Of a stretch of DNA of 64,000 nucleotides, positions 35,401 to 44,128 are shown piece by piece (position 1 is the stretch's first letter; each line of letters begins with the position of its first letter). Location of the stretch: the NCBI GenBank assembly GCA_026400835.1, contig JAPLOA010000087.1, positions 1 to 64,000 on the forward strand, in the 5' to 3' direction. Below the pieces are notes generated by a model. It worked only from the letters and a program-made list of their open reading frames with translations, was not told where the DNA came from and searched no databases. A program made the position numbers and the translations under genes. This DNA is from Planctomycetales bacterium (GTDB lineage: Bacteria; Planctomycetota; Planctomycetia; Planctomycetales; Planctomycetaceae).

Positions 35401-38280
35401 TCACAGGTCAGCGGCACGACGAGGAAATACAGAGGAGATGACAGGGAAACCAGAACTCCGAACCCCCACATAGGCTGCTCGATGATCTGAAATCGCTGAT
35501 TCCGCTGAGATCACGCCGGACTCTTCATCCTCTGCTGAATCTGCAGAAACGGGCATTCCACCATCAGAATTCGAGTTGCGCCGTTTCTGTTCCAACTTCT
35601 CAAGGATAGATCCCAGCGGCCCCGCAAGCAAGCTTGGCAACAGAATCACATCACCCCAGAGAGCAGCGAAGATCAGACCGCACATAATCCAGCCAAATCG
35701 ACTAATCAGAAGAAGTTCAACCGGATAAAGAGTCATCATGCCAAACCCAATCGCCGCGCTGGTCTGCCACAATGCCGGCCCGCAATGCTCCAGTGACTTA
35801 GCAACGGCCTCCTGACGCGGAACCCCGTCCCGCAGAAGCTGCTGGAACCAGGTCATCAAATGCAAGGTGCCATCGACAGCAATCCCCAACGCGACAGATG
35901 CCGTAATCATCGTCCCGATATCAACATGGATGTTGGCCCAGCCCAGAATCCCAAACATAATGGCAATCGGAAACACATTGGGAAGCATGGCATAAATTGC
36001 CGCAGAAACACTGCGAAGCTGAATGACCATCACCAGACCGATGAGAACAAAGGCCATTCCAAAGCTGCTGATCAGACTCTCCAGAAGTGCCTGCTGAGTT
36101 CTCAAGAAGATTGGCACAAGCCCTGTCACCACGTGCGACGGCGTGCCCTCTGGAAAATCCTTCAGCGTGTTCTCGGCGATCACAGCCAGTTCGTTAGTCA
36201 GGCGACCATAGTCATACTCGGACATGATGCTGGATTGACACGTGATTCGCCAAATCTCGTCACCTGCCACATTGAGTGCCTGATCGCCGGAATGCTTCCA
36301 GTCGGCCGAAGTCTTTGCGACGGCCAGCATTGACGACAATGCACCGGCATCTTCGCCACCGTTCTCAAGCTTCTCGTGAATCTTCTTGCCGATCAGGTTC
36401 TCTCTCATTTTCGCATTGCGACGATCCATGACGCTCATGGATTTCGTATCTGGCTGTTCCAGATTGATGAACGACGCCAGAGATAACGTTCCGCTGACTT
36501 CGGAATGCGCTCTCAGGGCTTCCTGAACCTGCTGAACCTTGCGAGCGCGATCCAGGAACGGCACGCTTTCCTGCTGCTCCCTGCTGAATCGCACAATCGT
36601 ATCGACGCTGGCAATACCGGAGAGATTCTCTTCAAGGAAGTTGTAATCACGAACAACCTTTGACTCGTCGGGGAAGTACCGAATAACTTTGGTTTCGGTA
36701 CGAAACCAGAGAAACCCCAACATGCAGGCGGCCGTGATGATAAAATTTCCCCACATGTTCAAGCCACGAAAACGGCTGAGCTGTCGTCCAAGACGATTCC
36801 AGAAGGCATGTTCGTTGAGCTCAGGGGCGGGCGGCTTCGCAGGCCAGTACAACATCATGGCGGGCAAAAGATAGATGATACAGATAAATGAAATCACGCA
36901 GCCAATCGACGCGTAAATCCCAAAGTCACGCACCGGCACCAGGGAACTCACAATCAACGACGCCAGCCCGATAGCCGTCGTCGCGCTGGCCAGAAAGCAG
37001 GGCAGCCACGCAATCGACGCAGCGTGCAGAACTGACTTTACCGGATCGTCCGTCCCCGAATTCTTCCAATAGTTACAAATATGAATTGTGCCAGAGACTG
37101 AAATCACCATGAGCAGCGTTGGCATAACAACCAACACCATATTCATGCTGCCTCCAGTCGGGGCAACAAGAGCAACGGATGCCACCGCCGACAACACTGA
37201 GACGGTCTGAACCAGCACACACAGACGAAAGCTCTTCAGCATCAGGTAGCTGAGCGTGACACTGACGATGACGGACAACAACAAGGGTGATCTCTTCAAC
37301 AGATTCCACGCAGGAGCAGCTTTGTTCCAACCCGCATGCTTGACCGCCTCGTTCATCATCGCTCCCGCAACCGGGCGACCGCCAAGGTGAAGCGACTCTT
37401 CGGAAATCCCGATTTGGCTTGCAGCCTCCCGAATGGCTGTCAGGGCGGCCATATGGTCCTCAACACCAGCCGGCGTAAAGCTCACCGATACAGCAGCCAT
37501 CGAACCCTGAACAAACCAGGATTCCGCAACGCATTCTCCGTCTTTCAGCGCCGCAATTCGAATCTTCGCGATGGCCTTGCGAAATTCCTCAGTCTTCGCG
37601 GAATCCAAATGAGCGCGGGACCACGTCAGCTGCAGATCGGCGTTCTTCTGAACGGCGACATACTCCTTCAAGACGTCATTCAGCTTCCACGCATCTTCGT
37701 CGTCCACAGTCAGATGGGAAGAATCAGGTTCAGACAAACTTCTCTTCACGAATTCAATCTTCAGACCGAATCGTGATTCCGCGAGCTTCTGAATCTGGTT
37801 TCGAATGTCAGCAGAATGGGGCCGCGCGGCGTCAGTTAAACCAACACAAAGTGGGCCTGAACCGATCAGCAATCCCTGAGCTCGATCGAGCGCAGTCTCA
37901 AACGGGATCTTCTCCGCCAACATGCGCTGCAACAAATCGGTCGGCTGACTGACTTCCTGAACGTAGGCAGAACCACCTTCACGGACACCGGCCTTCTCGA
38001 TCCCTTCCAGAACCCTGGCCAGCTTCTGAATTCGCGGATCCGTCAGCGTACAGTCGTCCCAGGAAACCAGAACCCGATCTTCTTCCGGAAACAGATTCTG
38101 GTACCAAGCCAGAATCTTTGACTGCGGATCATCGCTCGGCAACCAGCCGGCTACGTCATTTTCCATACGAAGCTGCTTCAGCGACCAGAACATCAGCGGA
38201 AGCGCAAAGACCACTCCCACCATCAGCCAGAGCGAATATCCATTGCCCCAGCGATCCCGCCGCTCAAGAAACGACTTCAT
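35401..38280 (-). CDS. RND/MMPL-family exporter (HpnN-like)
   Basis: A 959-residue integral membrane protein. The start is MKSFLERRDRWGNG (ATG at 38278-38280). The layout is that of MMPL/RND pumps of about 12 helices: a first helix near residue 20-40, a large extracytoplasmic loop, a block of helices (about 330-500), a second loop, and a second block (about 730-900). VDIGTMITASVALGIAVDGTLHLMTW carries the Asp of the proton relay in the helix 4/10 position. The nearest group by appearance is the hopanoid/lipid exporter type without a separate adaptor. It heads a minus-strand operon with the GroES-like and DUF962 genes, which fits a lipid-related job. The Ser/Ala tail is unconserved. Confidence 0.9.
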   Translation of the reverse strand: MKSFLERRDRWGNGYSLWLMVGVVFALPLMFWSLKQLRMENDVAGWLPSDDPQSKILAWYQNLFPEEDRVLVSWDDCTLTDPRIQKLARVLEGIEKAGVREGGSAYVQEVSQPTDLLQRMLAEKIPFETALDRAQGLLIGSGPLCVGLTDAARPHSADIRNQIQKLAESRFGLKIEFVKRSLSEPDSSHLTVDDEDAWKLNDVLKEYVAVQKNADLQLTWSRAHLDSAKTEEFRKAIAKIRIAALKDGECVAESWFVQGSMAAVSVSFTPAGVEDHMAALTAIREAASQIGISEESLHLGGRPVAGAMMNEAVKHAGWNKAAPAWNLLKRSPLLLSVIVSVTLSYLMLKSFRLCVLVQTVSVLSAVASVALVAPTGGSMNMVLVVMPTLLMVISVSGTIHICNYWKNSGTDDPVKSVLHAASIAWLPCFLASATTAIGLASLIVSSLVPVRDFGIYASIGCVISFICIIYLLPAMMLYWPAKPPAPELNEHAFWNRLGRQLSRFRGLNMWGNFIITAACMLGFLWFRTETKVIRYFPDESKVVRDYNFLEENLSGIASVDTIVRFSREQQESVPFLDRARKVQQVQEALRAHSEVSGTLSLASFINLEQPDTKSMSVMDRRNAKMRENLIGKKIHEKLENGGEDAGALSSMLAVAKTSADWKHSGDQALNVAGDEIWRITCQSSIMSEYDYGRLTNELAVIAENTLKDFPEGTPSHVVTGLVPIFLRTQQALLESLISSFGMAFVLIGLVMVIQLRSVSAAIYAMLPNVFPIAIMFGILGWANIHVDIGTMITASVALGIAVDGTLHLMTWFQQLLRDGVPRQEAVAKSLEHCGPALWQTSAAIGFGMMTLYPVELLLISRFGWIMCGLIFAALWGDVILLPSLLAGPLGSILEKLEQKRRNSNSDGGMPVSADSAEDEESGVISAESAISDHRAAYVGVRSSGFPVISSVFPRRAADL

Positions 38281-38599
38281 CCGTGTAGCCTGTTCTTCAA
38301 TAATTTTCTGCCGCCTGCGTGGTAATACCCAGTCACAGTGATGCAAATCGTACTATTGCATGGAGTTTACCAGCGAGATCGTCCCGACAGGGTAATGAAC
38401 GGAACGCGAGTTTCAAGTTTGCCAGCACTCCAGGGAATTCCGCATGCCAGAAATAACGCCTCCAACGCCATTGTCAGTCCGCTAACTACGGAGATCCTGG
38501 AAGTTTGCGGCGACTTTTCCGGCGGCAAATGCAAAATGGCAAGCTCGACGAAACCAGGGACAGTCGCCAAATAACTTCCGGATGTTTCCCTACATTGAA
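38281..38599. other. Intergenic region
   Basis: About 319 bp upstream of the RND gene, running up to the repeat cluster. No convincing gene or terminator was seen. Confidence 0.45.
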
Positions 38600-38750
38600 A
38601 TCCCAACCCGAAACGTCAGTAGGGGATTCTGCACAATATCTCGATCCCTCGCTGACGCTTCGGGTTGGGATAAATCCCTCTGTTTTTGGAAGCTTGATCA
38701 ACCGAAGGTCTGAAATGCGCAACTTCAAAACTGACGCTTCGGGTTGGGAT
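38600..38750. repeat. Cluster of TRSVSEG-type palindromic repeats with 80-bp dispersed copy
   Basis: The core unit CTGACGCTTCGGGTTGGGAT occurs at 38652-38671 and 38731-38750, and as a near-exact inverted copy at 38600-38620. The first two can form a stem of about 25 bp with a few mismatches (arms 38600-38624 and 38647-38671). Bases 38667-38746 are identical to the reverse complement of 10371-10450. The minus frame through the cluster reads PTRSVSEGS, a string I recall as frequent in translated planctomycete repeats. A weaker related copy lies at 52567-52582. Confidence 0.9.
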
Positions 38751-38787
38751 AGACGGAGCTAATTTCCGGGCTGTTCCTCAGGAAGGC

Positions 38788-41022
38788 TCACGGAGCCGCC
38801 AAAACCTGCAACAAGGCCTGTGCATACAACCGATGGCCAAAATCATTGGGATGGTTCAATCCGTTCCCAGTGAGGTCAAAATCCGGCTTCTGCCGCAGCA
38901 TTTCGGTCCAGACCTGAGTCACGTCCGCCAATGCCACCCCAGGCTGAACAAGCTTCTTCAACTCATCCCGGTAAACGTCAAACATATCGCGTGGGGTATG
39001 AACCCATTCTCCATTGCCCAGCATTGTCGAAACCAGAAGGATCTCAATCTCCGGGTTTGCCTTGCGAGCGTTCTCGATGAGCTGACTTGTCTGTTGAGCA
39101 AACCATGCCGGATCACGTCGTCCAACGTCATTCATGCCATAGGCCACGATCAGAAAGTCCGGTTTCTCTGCAAGGAGTTTATCGAGATCAGCAACACCAT
39201 TGGCAATGCTCCACCCGCTGACAGCTCGATTGACAAGTCGCACATCACTGTCAGAGAGCACTCGCAACTGAGCCACAACAAGCTCCGGATACCCCGGTTG
39301 AAATGGAGGTGCCGCAGTCTTATCGGATGCATCAAGTCCCGTGGAGATGCTATCACCGCTGACTCCAACAGTCAGAGGTTGACCAGACGCCAGAGTTGAA
39401 AGGGTACGAGGCAATGTTCCGTAGGTTATGGTGACATCGTTCAACGGGCTGGCTGTCATGTCTCTGCGATAAGTTACTTCCACATTGTGATCGTGAAACC
39501 AACTACCCGGCCGGTAAAGCAGATTCTGATCAGGGTTGCCCATTCGATGCTTGTAACTGTGCGGCGCACCGACAGGCAGGTAAAGATCGACATCCTGGAT
39601 GGGAAGAACGGGACTCGCTGCCTGAAACGTCAGTACATTGCTTCCCGGTGACAACTGAAAATCAGAAGACGCCTGATACAGATATGATCGATCTGCAGTA
39701 GTCACACTTAGAATGTCAGCCGGTTGAAAGGCAAGCTTAGCCTCGATCGGTGCTGAGGAATCTTTCTGCAGCAGCACGCAACTTTCGCGAGTGACCATTT
39801 CTGACTTCCACGCCGGTGTCATCAAAGCCATGTCCGGAAGAAGAAACGACGCTGCTTCGATGCCCGTCGGCGTTTTCTTCAATCGCTCCAACAGCACAGA
39901 TCTCCCCATCTCCGCCGCACGTCGCTGTCCAATCGCACTAAAATGTCGACGTGACTTCGCATCTCCTCGATTTTCACCTGTCAAAGAATCCGTATCCGGG
40001 CCTGCCCCAAACCCGGGGATCCGGGCGAGCTTATCGATTGCCGTTCTGATTCTCGCTTCACCTTCCGGATCGTTATAGACGGTCGGATGATGAGTCGACT
40101 TCGCGGCCAGCCAGACCGGTTCAAATCCCCAGGCTCGGCCAGCTCTCGCTCTGATCAGACTGAGATTAGCGACGTATTGATCTGTGGTTGTTTTCTCAAT
40201 GACATCAGATTCCCCCTGCTGCCAGAGCACGGCGCGGAATCTTCCGACCCGCTTTCCTGTCTCGCAAAGCCGCTTATGCAGATCACCTTCCGGCAACCAG
40301 CGAGTCGACGAGGTCGCTCCAACAGCCACATTGACAAAGGCCACCGGAACGCCCAGATCTTTGACCAACGAATCACCCAGCGGCGGCCAGATCGATCCGC
40401 CATCACTGCCATCCGGAGCAGGCTGAGGATCATTCGCCACATTCCAGGTTTGATCGGCCGCATTGAATGCAACAACTCGCTGCAGGGGATCGGTCACACT
40501 CTGCTTTTCATCATTGGTATTTGTTGCGTATGACTGGCCAGCAACGAGGAACACTTCACCAACACCAAAGCGTTCAACAACTCCGAACTGTTGAATTTTT
40601 TCGTCGGCTGACGCCCGACGAAGTTCCAGACGATACCAACCACCGGCCGGCACAAGGATTGACGTGTTCACAGAGTTCCCGGAAGCCGTTGAGCTCGCAA
40701 CCGGTAACTGTTTCCAAACACCACTTCCTTCCTTTTCTTCTTGCGAAGAGCTGAGCTGATACTCCAGATGTTCAGACGCCGAAAGAGGCGCCGTCAGCTC
40801 CAGCGAAACTTTGACTTCGGCGAATCCTGACGCCGCTGAGTTCTCCGGTTCTTTTTCACGCCGTGCAGGATCAAAGCCAACTCGCTGGACGACCTGCCAT
40901 GGCTGCGGACTGATGATTCTCAATCCGGCATCGTCGGCCTGAGCCAACTCAGACGACGTGCCCAGCAACATCAGCACGAGCAAATACGGAATGACACGGA
41001 CGCAAACAGGCAGTAATCTCAT
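38788..41022 (-). CDS. Exported protein with two SGNH hydrolase domains
   Basis: A 744-residue protein. ATG at 41020-41022 is preferred to a TTG three codons earlier. A signal peptide (VIPYLLVLMLLGTSSELAQA) is followed by a beta-rich domain, and then a DUF303/sialate O-acetylesterase-like SGNH domain (about 155-390; VGEVFLVAGQSYATNT, LWQQGESDV, and RHFSAIGQRRAAEM). A linker beta domain (about 400-545) precedes a second SGNH/GDSL domain (about 550-744): LTVGVSGDSISTGL (block I), VNRAVSGWSI, AYGMNDVGRR (block III) and NGLNHPNDFGHRLYA (block V, Asp-x-x-His variant as NHPN). In the first domain the nucleophile is the Ser of GQS. It is probably a deacetylase of acetylated polysaccharide acting outside the cytoplasm. 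Two SGNH domains in one chain are unusual. Confidence 0.85.
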   Translation of the reverse strand: MRLLPVCVRVIPYLLVLMLLGTSSELAQADDAGLRIISPQPWQVVQRVGFDPARREKEPENSAASGFAEVKVSLELTAPLSASEHLEYQLSSSQEEKEGSGVWKQLPVASSTASGNSVNTSILVPAGGWYRLELRRASADEKIQQFGVVERFGVGEVFLVAGQSYATNTNDEKQSVTDPLQRVVAFNAADQTWNVANDPQPAPDGSDGGSIWPPLGDSLVKDLGVPVAFVNVAVGATSSTRWLPEGDLHKRLCETGKRVGRFRAVLWQQGESDVIEKTTTDQYVANLSLIRARAGRAWGFEPVWLAAKSTHHPTVYNDPEGEARIRTAIDKLARIPGFGAGPDTDSLTGENRGDAKSRRHFSAIGQRRAAEMGRSVLLERLKKTPTGIEAASFLLPDMALMTPAWKSEMVTRESCVLLQKDSSAPIEAKLAFQPADILSVTTADRSYLYQASSDFQLSPGSNVLTFQAASPVLPIQDVDLYLPVGAPHSYKHRMGNPDQNLLYRPGSWFHDHNVEVTYRRDMTASPLNDVTITYGTLPRTLSTLASGQPLTVGVSGDSISTGLDASDKTAAPPFQPGYPELVVAQLRVLSDSDVRLVNRAVSGWSIANGVADLDKLLAEKPDFLIVAYGMNDVGRRDPAWFAQQTSQLIENARKANPEIEILLVSTMLGNGEWVHTPRDMFDVYRDELKKLVQPGVALADVTQVWTEMLRQKPDFDLTGNGLNHPNDFGHRLYAQALLQVLAAP

Positions 41023-41508
41023 CGCTGGCAAAGTTCCTGTGGAGACTTATCAGGACATCTCTCAACTTCGAACGAGATTCTGGTAGCTGCGGTCCGAGAT
41101 TGCAATCGGCGACACAACTGGCAATCACCTACGATGCATTCGGTGACTTAGGTTAGGTCCTCCTTGCCGAGGAGAACTTCGCGACTGGCCGCGACCTCTG
41201 TGCAACGGGATTGATTAAGTCGTTTACGATCCTTAGCGAGTTGCAGACACGGTTCACCTTGTGGCAATACGAGAATCCTTTTTGGCAGATCTTCCTGTCA
41301 GATTTCTGATTGAGCGAGAAACGCGAGAAAATACGAGGCTTTCATCGCAGAATGAAGACAACGAATTCGTGACGCCACAGAATTCGGCACAGAGATTATC
41401 TCTGAAAAGAAGTGGATACTTTGAGGTGAGGAAAGTCTTGCGGTTGTGAAAATGGTCACAGAACTGCATCAGACCCAGGGTTGGCTGCGTGTCGGTTTGG
41501 GCTGAGAG
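41023..41508. other. Intergenic region
   Basis: About 486 bp upstream of the SGNH gene. It should contain its promoter. No gene could be supported. Confidence 0.45.
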
Positions 41509-41574
41509 AAGGGGTCAGGAACCAAGAGTCAATTGGCCCGAAGGGTGCTGCGCACTATTGGTTCCTGAACCCTT
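41509..41574. repeat. RAYT-type REP hairpin
   Basis: Arms AAGGGGTCAGGAACCAA (41509-41525) and TTGGTTCCTGAACCCTT (41558-41574) pair over 17 bp with a single mismatch. GGGGTCAGGAACC-type palindromes are typical of REP sequences mobilised by RAYT transposases. No transposase gene is in the window. Confidence 0.75.
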
Positions 41575-41661
41575 GATCCGGGCTTTTTCGGCAGCTTGCT
41601 GGAGGAATTGTCATTTCTCGTGTTCCGAAGATCTGGTAGAGCAAAGATCGACTTGGCTGAT

Positions 41662-41949
41662 TTACGACAATTCGGGAGACTCGTCACAACTCTCGGCCGA
41701 ACAAGGAAGAGCCGACGGGCTGGTTTCCTCAGTTGTGGGATCAAAGGTTCGCAGGATGATCCAAGCCACGAGTCGGTTTGCCACAACCAACCGCAAATCA
41801 CGGAGGACATCCGGACGCTTCGCCAGTGTCGGTTTACACCGATCGGTCAATCGCTTTACGCCAGCCTCAGGATTCAACGCAACGGCGAAGTCTGTCCTGC
41901 AATCGATGACAGTTGAACAGGCTAAGGAGGTGCCCGGAAAATCGGCCAC
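41662..41949 (-). CDS. Hypothetical small protein after the EAL-HDOD gene
   Basis: A 95-residue frame starting at GTG (41947-41949), 15 bp after the stop of the EAL-HDOD gene, with AAGGA overlapping that stop codon (TAAGGA). The sequence is basic in the middle (KRLTDRCKPTLAKRPDVLRD) with a hydrophobic patch (LVVANRLVAWIIL) and a Ser/Glu-rich end. No family is recognised. Position and ribosome site favour a real gene; overlapping frames on the other strand argue for caution. Confidence 0.35.
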   Translation of the reverse strand: MADFPGTSLACSTVIDCRTDFAVALNPEAGVKRLTDRCKPTLAKRPDVLRDLRLVVANRLVAWIILRTFDPTTEETSPSALPCSAESCDESPELS

Positions 41950-41964
41950 AGCGGCCGCAGTTCC

Positions 41965-43173
41965 TTAGCGCAGAGAAGTTGCCACCCATTCAATTGCTTC
42001 ACGATGCATTTTGAGCACGTCTTCCACATCGAGCCTGAATGTGGCTGACAAGTCTGTGATGGTGCTCCATTCGGCATTGTCGATGGCCTTAGCCAGCGTC
42101 AACAATGACAGCAGCGGAGAATCCTGACCATGCAACGCGAAGCGGACTGTGTCGGCAAGATTCAGTTGACTGGTCAACTCCTGCATCGGCTGGTCAAGGA
42201 TTGCGTCCAGCAGAGAAAACATTCCGGTGACAAAGCAGTCCGGTGACAGCGTTCGTCCCAAAACGCGACCACCAACAATTTCGCAGAAGCGTGCGCGAGT
42301 CAGACAGGTGTTGATCAGTTCCGATGGCTTTTCATTCGACAGCTCAGCAACCGCAACCAGACAGACCCACTGTCGCAGGGGCTGCTGGCCCAGCGTGACA
42401 ATGGCCTGCCGAATTGAGCTGAGAGGTTTTGATCTCTGGAAGAGTGGTGAATTGAGGTACCGCAGTAACTTGTACGACAATGTCAGATCACTCCTGAGAA
42501 GTTCTTCAATCGATTCGATATCAAAGTTCGGTTCATTCACTTTCTGCAGAAGTCTCAGACACTGAGTCTGCGATTTTGGAATCCGTTTCGCACGCTGCAA
42601 CTGGGGTTTGCAGAAGAAGTAACCCTGAAAATAGTCATAACCCAACGACATCGCATCTTCGAACTGCACTGGCGTTTCCACCTTTTCCGCCAGTAACCGA
42701 AAGCCATAATGTCGGGCAGAGCTCACAATCTTTTTGTGCTGCTCCTTACTAAGCGCCGGATAGTCAACCTTCAGGACGTCGATCAGACTCAGCAGTGGCT
42801 CAAAGCGTTCCTCAAGAATGTAGTCATCCAGCGCCAACAGGTAGCCTTGCTGACGAACGCGACGGCAGGCCTCCAGCAGGTTTTCATCCATCTCAACGGA
42901 CTCCAGAACCTCCACGACCGTCAGCGCAGGGGGCAGAAGAGCGTACAAACCATCGAGCAGCGAATTCCTTGTGAAGTTGATGAAACACCGGTGCCCATTG
43001 GTCAGTTTTTCGACACTATGCAGATGAACGGTGTCGTCGATCAGGCTGGCTGTTGCTCTATCTCCGTCGACCGACTGGAAAAAGTTGTCACTGCCACTTC
43101 GAAAAAGCAACTCATAACCAAATAACGACTGCTGCCGATCCAGAATCGGTTGTCTGGCAATAAAGGCGTCCAA
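41965..43173 (-). CDS. EAL-HDOD signalling protein (YuxH-like)
   Basis: A 402-residue protein. The likely start is TTG at 43171-43173, with AAAGGA 7 bases before it, because the family normally begins DAFIARQPILDR; a GTG 12 codons upstream is the other choice. The first 200 residues are a degenerate EAL domain (FGYELLFRS in place of the EAL motif, LALDDY, and LKVDYPAL), so c-di-GMP hydrolysis is unlikely. The second half is an HDOD domain (about 205-390; NFDIESIEELLRSDLTLSYKLLRYLNS split over helices, SSIRQAIVTLGQQPLRQWV). Such proteins act in motility, surface and competence signalling. It is probably cytoplasmic, as no signal or membrane segment is seen. Confidence 0.92.
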   Translation of the reverse strand: MDAFIARQPILDRQQSLFGYELLFRSGSDNFFQSVDGDRATASLIDDTVHLHSVEKLTNGHRCFINFTRNSLLDGLYALLPPALTVVEVLESVEMDENLLEACRRVRQQGYLLALDDYILEERFEPLLSLIDVLKVDYPALSKEQHKKIVSSARHYGFRLLAEKVETPVQFEDAMSLGYDYFQGYFFCKPQLQRAKRIPKSQTQCLRLLQKVNEPNFDIESIEELLRSDLTLSYKLLRYLNSPLFQRSKPLSSIRQAIVTLGQQPLRQWVCLVAVAELSNEKPSELINTCLTRARFCEIVGGRVLGRTLSPDCFVTGMFSLLDAILDQPMQELTSQLNLADTVRFALHGQDSPLLSLLTLAKAIDNAEWSTITDLSATFRLDVEDVLKMHREAIEWVATSLR

Positions 43174-44128
43174 TTGCAGGTCCTTTCCACTTCCAATTTC
43201 CACCCACACAGAACATATGAATTCTGTCGCTCAGATTCGGTCCTGGCATTCGGGATTCCGAAGATTATTATCTTTGATCCGGAGTTGCCGACGTCACGTC
43301 GCCATTTTCTGCAAGTGCCTGCAAAATTCCGCCAATCAGAAAGTTCGTCATGGCATCTATGTCGGTGAGACTCTTTGTGACACAAATCCCCGACTTTCGG
43401 CGATATGTTCGACGGGGAACGGAACGATGGCACGGAACGACGGGGGCACTAACTGCCTCGGCACTAACTGCCTCGGCACTAATCATGGAGGCACTAATGA
43501 CGTACAACGACTCACTGGGAGGACACGCGTACACATCAAATTATTGACAAGCAGCATTGGCTCTGTGAACTCCAGCCCTATTCTTTGCCAGTTTTCAGCC
43601 ATTTTTTCCGGCGTCTTGAGGTGATGTATGGCTCGGTTGGCTCGTGTTGAAGTTTTTTTAGCAGTTGAGATTGCCTGGCGGCTGTGGCGCGTTTTCGGGG
43701 TACAGTTCTCAGACAGTCGCAGTTGGGTATGAATCTATCCACTCGCTCTCTGCCGGTTGTTGTGAATGGATGGATCGTACGATCAGACAAAGTCAGTTCC
43801 ACGCCGATGACCTTCACTCCGCTTTTCGAGTGAATGGGAGTCTCGGCGGAGATCTGGCGTCAACTTGTTAAGGACTTCGGCAAACTCTGTAGTGTCGTCG
43901 CCGGTCAGCCTCAGGGAATCGACATTCATTCATCGAAGGCACGCAAGTCAGCTCATCGCTTCAGGAGTCGTAAAGCAGCTCGGGAATTGATGGCGAGTGG
44001 CTCAGCAGCAGGCTGCTGAAGGAAGAAAGCTGCAGCGGGCTGCAGCAGTCCAAAGCATTGGGTGAGCTGGCTTCCCCCGCACGCCAGCACCAGTCGACTT
44101 CCGCGTTCTGGACAACAGGATCGAAGTT
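43174..44128. other. Gene-poor region of about 950 bp
   Basis: No coding frame resembling a known family is present. A 15-bp tandem repeat lies at 43446-43500. The rest may contain decayed sequence. The promoter of the EAL-HDOD gene should lie near 43200-43300. Confidence 0.45.
43446..43500. repeat. 15-bp tandem repeat, about 3.7 units
   Basis: GCACTAACTGCCTCG occurs perfectly at 43446-43460 and 43461-43475. It then degenerates as GCACTAATCATGGAG (43476-43490) and GCACTAATGA (43491-43500). A 15-base period keeps any reading frame, but no gene could be assigned across it. Confidence 0.9.

Noticed and set aside
41489-41968. Open frame of 159 codons on the plus strand
   Set aside because: It runs through the REP hairpin and opposite the EAL-HDOD gene end; composition is not protein-like and no ribosome site or family resemblance is seen.
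43446-43500. CRISPR array
   Set aside because: The units are contiguous 15-mers without spacers and no cas genes are present.
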